From Leptolinea sp. (lineage in GTDB: Bacteria > Chloroflexota > Anaerolineae > Anaerolineales > Anaerolineaceae): a DNA stretch of 5,533 bases. The notes beneath the pieces are model-generated. The model did not search any database. It saw only the letters and a program-made list of their open reading frames with translations, and was not told the DNA's origin. This document shows positions 5,276 to 5,533 of this stretch, one piece after another. Location: positions 1-5,533 of the forward strand of contig JALHEL010000145.1 in the NCBI GenBank assembly GCA_022837205.1, written 5' to 3'. The position numbers and the translations under genes are program-made. The first letter of the stretch is position 1. Each line of letters opens with the position of its first letter.

Positions 5276-5533
5276 CTAAGAAACTTCAATCAACTATCCA
5301 TCTAAGTTGCCGGAATTGATGGCTTCTTTCGCAATCTTTTACCGGTAGTGTCTGTTTGGAAATAAAATTTAGTGTATCACTTTGCTAAAGCTTGTGCAAA
5401 CAAGTTCATAAAAAATAATTACATTTCGGATGGCGATTTTTATTTCATATTTTCCCGTTTTCCGAAAGATTTCATCCGATTATGTAATGGGTTCATTTTT
5501 TTATTTCGTGCACAGTTTGGAATATTTAATTCT
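5276..5533. other. Non-coding flank upstream of the small ORF
   Basis: No supported gene, RNA or mobile element is seen. On the minus strand TTGCAC (5399-5394) and TACACT (5376-5371) are 17 nt apart and could be a weak promoter for the small ORF, with a leader of about 160 nt. The palindrome CTTGT-gcaa-ACAAG (5391-5404) overlaps that -35. CATCTAAG occurs at 5273-5280 and 5299-5306. All are weak signals. Confidence 0.4.

Noticed and set aside
5273..5306. CATCTAAG repeated twice 26 nt apart, considered as a possible repeat array or attachment site
   Set aside because: Only two 8-nt copies are present, with no integrase, no further units and no CRISPR-like spacing.
1..5533. Search for a defence system, retroelement, prophage or other novel system
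   Set aside because: Every long frame is explained by sugar transport and mutarotation, and no nuclease, reverse transcriptase, phage or toxin signature is seen.

Overview
The window holds most of an L-arabinose-type sugar ABC importer operon on the minus strand, a divergently transcribed aldose 1-epimerase (mutarotase) gene on the plus strand, and one small ORF of unknown function on the minus strand. The organism cannot be named from the sequence. The DNA is moderately AT-rich. The substrate-binding protein has an ordinary cleavable Sec signal peptide with no lipobox cysteine, which points to a diderm bacterium with a true periplasm. Shine-Dalgarno sites are canonical (GGAGG or AAGGA). There are no mobile elements, tRNAs, rRNAs or CRISPR repeats.

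Layout: 3467 to 1 (minus strand) reads ATPase (AraG-like), then permease (AraH-like), then periplasmic binding protein (AraF-like, C-terminus cut by the window edge). The first two genes are close together. A 58-base gap with a hairpin and a T6 run separates the permease from the binding-protein gene. Positions 3468-3788 are an AT-rich divergent control region with a perfect 13-bp inverted repeat around a 7-nt spacer, a second small operator-like palindrome, and candidate promoters in both directions. Positions 3789-4790 encode the mutarotase, followed by a strong intrinsic terminator at about 4799-4854. Positions 5021-5206 (minus) encode a 61-residue, highly charged, probably disordered protein with a consensus Shine-Dalgarno. 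The flanks at 4855-5020 and 5276-5533 show no convincing gene.

How it works together (inference from family knowledge): the binding protein captures a sugar in the periplasm, the permease carries it through the inner membrane powered by the double-domain ATPase, and the mutarotase interconverts the alpha and beta anomers so that downstream enzymes receive the right form. Family-diagnostic stretches in the ATPase (MVGRDLGDIF) and in the binding protein favour the L-arabinose branch. Several ligand-contact positions in the binding protein appear changed, so the true substrate may be arabinose, galactose or a related aldose.

This is mostly ordinary sugar-uptake DNA. The points most worth checking are an Asp-to-Asn change at a conserved active-site position of the mutarotase, the regulatory palindrome, the binding-protein-last gene order with an intercistronic hairpin, and the small charged ORF.
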